Source: Betaproteobacteria bacterium (GTDB lineage Bacteria > Pseudomonadota > Gammaproteobacteria > Burkholderiales > Thiobacillaceae). From it: a stretch of DNA of 6,902 bases. Of this stretch, positions 6,547 through 6,902 are shown in pieces. The notes beneath the pieces are model-generated. The model saw nothing but the letters and a program-made list of their open reading frames with translations. It was not told the origin of the DNA and did no database searches. The translations under genes and the position numbers were made by a program. The stretch lies in contig JAIFLB010000124.1 in assembly GCA_020049245.1 (NCBI GenBank), forward strand, positions 1-6,902. Reading direction: 5' to 3'. Numbering within the stretch: position 1 is the first letter of the stretch; every line of letters starts with the position of its first letter.

Positions 6547-6902
6547 ATGCGCCCCTTGCCCATTACCCTCCTCGTAGCGCTCATCGGTCTGGCCACCGCC
6601 GGCAGCGTGGGTGCGGAACCAGTGGTGGTGGTGAATGCACGCAGCAGCGTCACTCAACTCAGCCAGGATGAAATCATCAACATCTTTCTCGGCCGCTATC
6701 GCAGGTTCCCCGGTGGCGGCGCCGCAACCCCGATCGATCAGCCCGAAGGCAACCCGTTGCGTGGCGAGTTCTATCGCAAGCTGGTGAACAAGGATTTGAA
6801 TGAAATCAACGCCTATTGGTCGCGTCTAATTTTTTCAGGCAAAACATCGCCACCCCGACAAGCCGCCAATGCTTCAGAAGTCATCCAATTGATCACCAGC
6901 AC
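6547..6902 (+). CDS. Small PstS-like periplasmic substrate-binding protein (partial)
   Basis: The gene is cut by the window edge after 118 codons. It starts at an ATG 5 bases past the porin-like stop, without a strong Shine-Dalgarno sequence, so translational coupling is likely. MRPLPITLLVALIGLATAG is a signal peptide with probable cleavage after SVGA (residue 23), placing the product in the periplasm. The mature part begins PVVVVNARSSVTQLSQDEI, followed by INIFLGRYRRFPGG, PIDQPEGNPLRGEFYRKLV and INAYWSRLIFSGK. This pattern matches small single-domain proteins usually annotated as phosphate ABC transporter substrate-binding (PstS-like, type 2 periplasmic-binding fold), normally around 140 residues. 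True phosphate binding is not shown: these short forms are often found away from transporter genes. Its partner here appears to be the upstream porin-like gene. What follows is outside the window. Confidence 0.82.
   Translation, partial: MRPLPITLLVALIGLATAGSVGAEPVVVVNARSSVTQLSQDEIINIFLGRYRRFPGGGAATPIDQPEGNPLRGEFYRKLVNKDLNEINAYWSRLIFSGKTSPPRQAANASEVIQLITS

Overview
The window looks like part of the chromosome of a chemolithoautotrophic proteobacterium, most likely a betaproteobacterium of the sulfur- or iron-oxidizing kind, though this placement is inference. The grounds are a form II RuBisCO gene followed by its activase genes, GC-rich coding DNA, and palindromic intergenic repeats of a type common in beta- and gammaproteobacteria.

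Left part (1-3563, + strand): the 3' end of cbbM (form II RuBisCO large subunit), a strong intrinsic terminator, then cbbQ (MoxR-type AAA+ ATPase) and cbbO (von Willebrand factor A protein). CbbQ and CbbO together form the ATP-driven activase that removes inhibitory sugar phosphates from RuBisCO. Two different hairpin-forming repeats sit in the two intergenic gaps, one just upstream of the cbbQ ribosome binding site and one running into that of cbbO. cbbM is therefore probably transcribed in excess, with cbbQO made by readthrough or from a separate promoter.

Middle part (3578-5240): convergent with cbbO is a minus-strand class I SAM-dependent methyltransferase with an NPPW active-site motif and a long, unrecognised N-terminal region. 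A 64-bp gap separates it from a divergent arfB (yaeJ), the GGQ-containing peptidyl-tRNA hydrolase that rescues stalled ribosomes. The methyltransferase's core resembles PrmC, the enzyme that methylates the GGQ glutamine of release factors, so a functional link between the pair is a testable idea.

Right part (5344-6902, + strand): an outer-membrane, beta-barrel (porin-like) gene with a clear signal peptide and a C-terminal phenylalanine is broken by a frameshift near 5905-5925. Five bases after its stop begins a small periplasmic, PstS-like substrate-binding protein, cut by the window edge. These two look like one envelope operon of unknown substrate.

No tRNA, rRNA, CRISPR array, insertion sequence or phage gene was seen. 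The only gene-free stretches are intergenic gaps of about 150 bp or less. Nothing here is clearly a wholly new system. The best leads are the methyltransferase/ArfB pair, the broken porin with its binding protein, and the repeat hairpins embedded in the RuBisCO operon.
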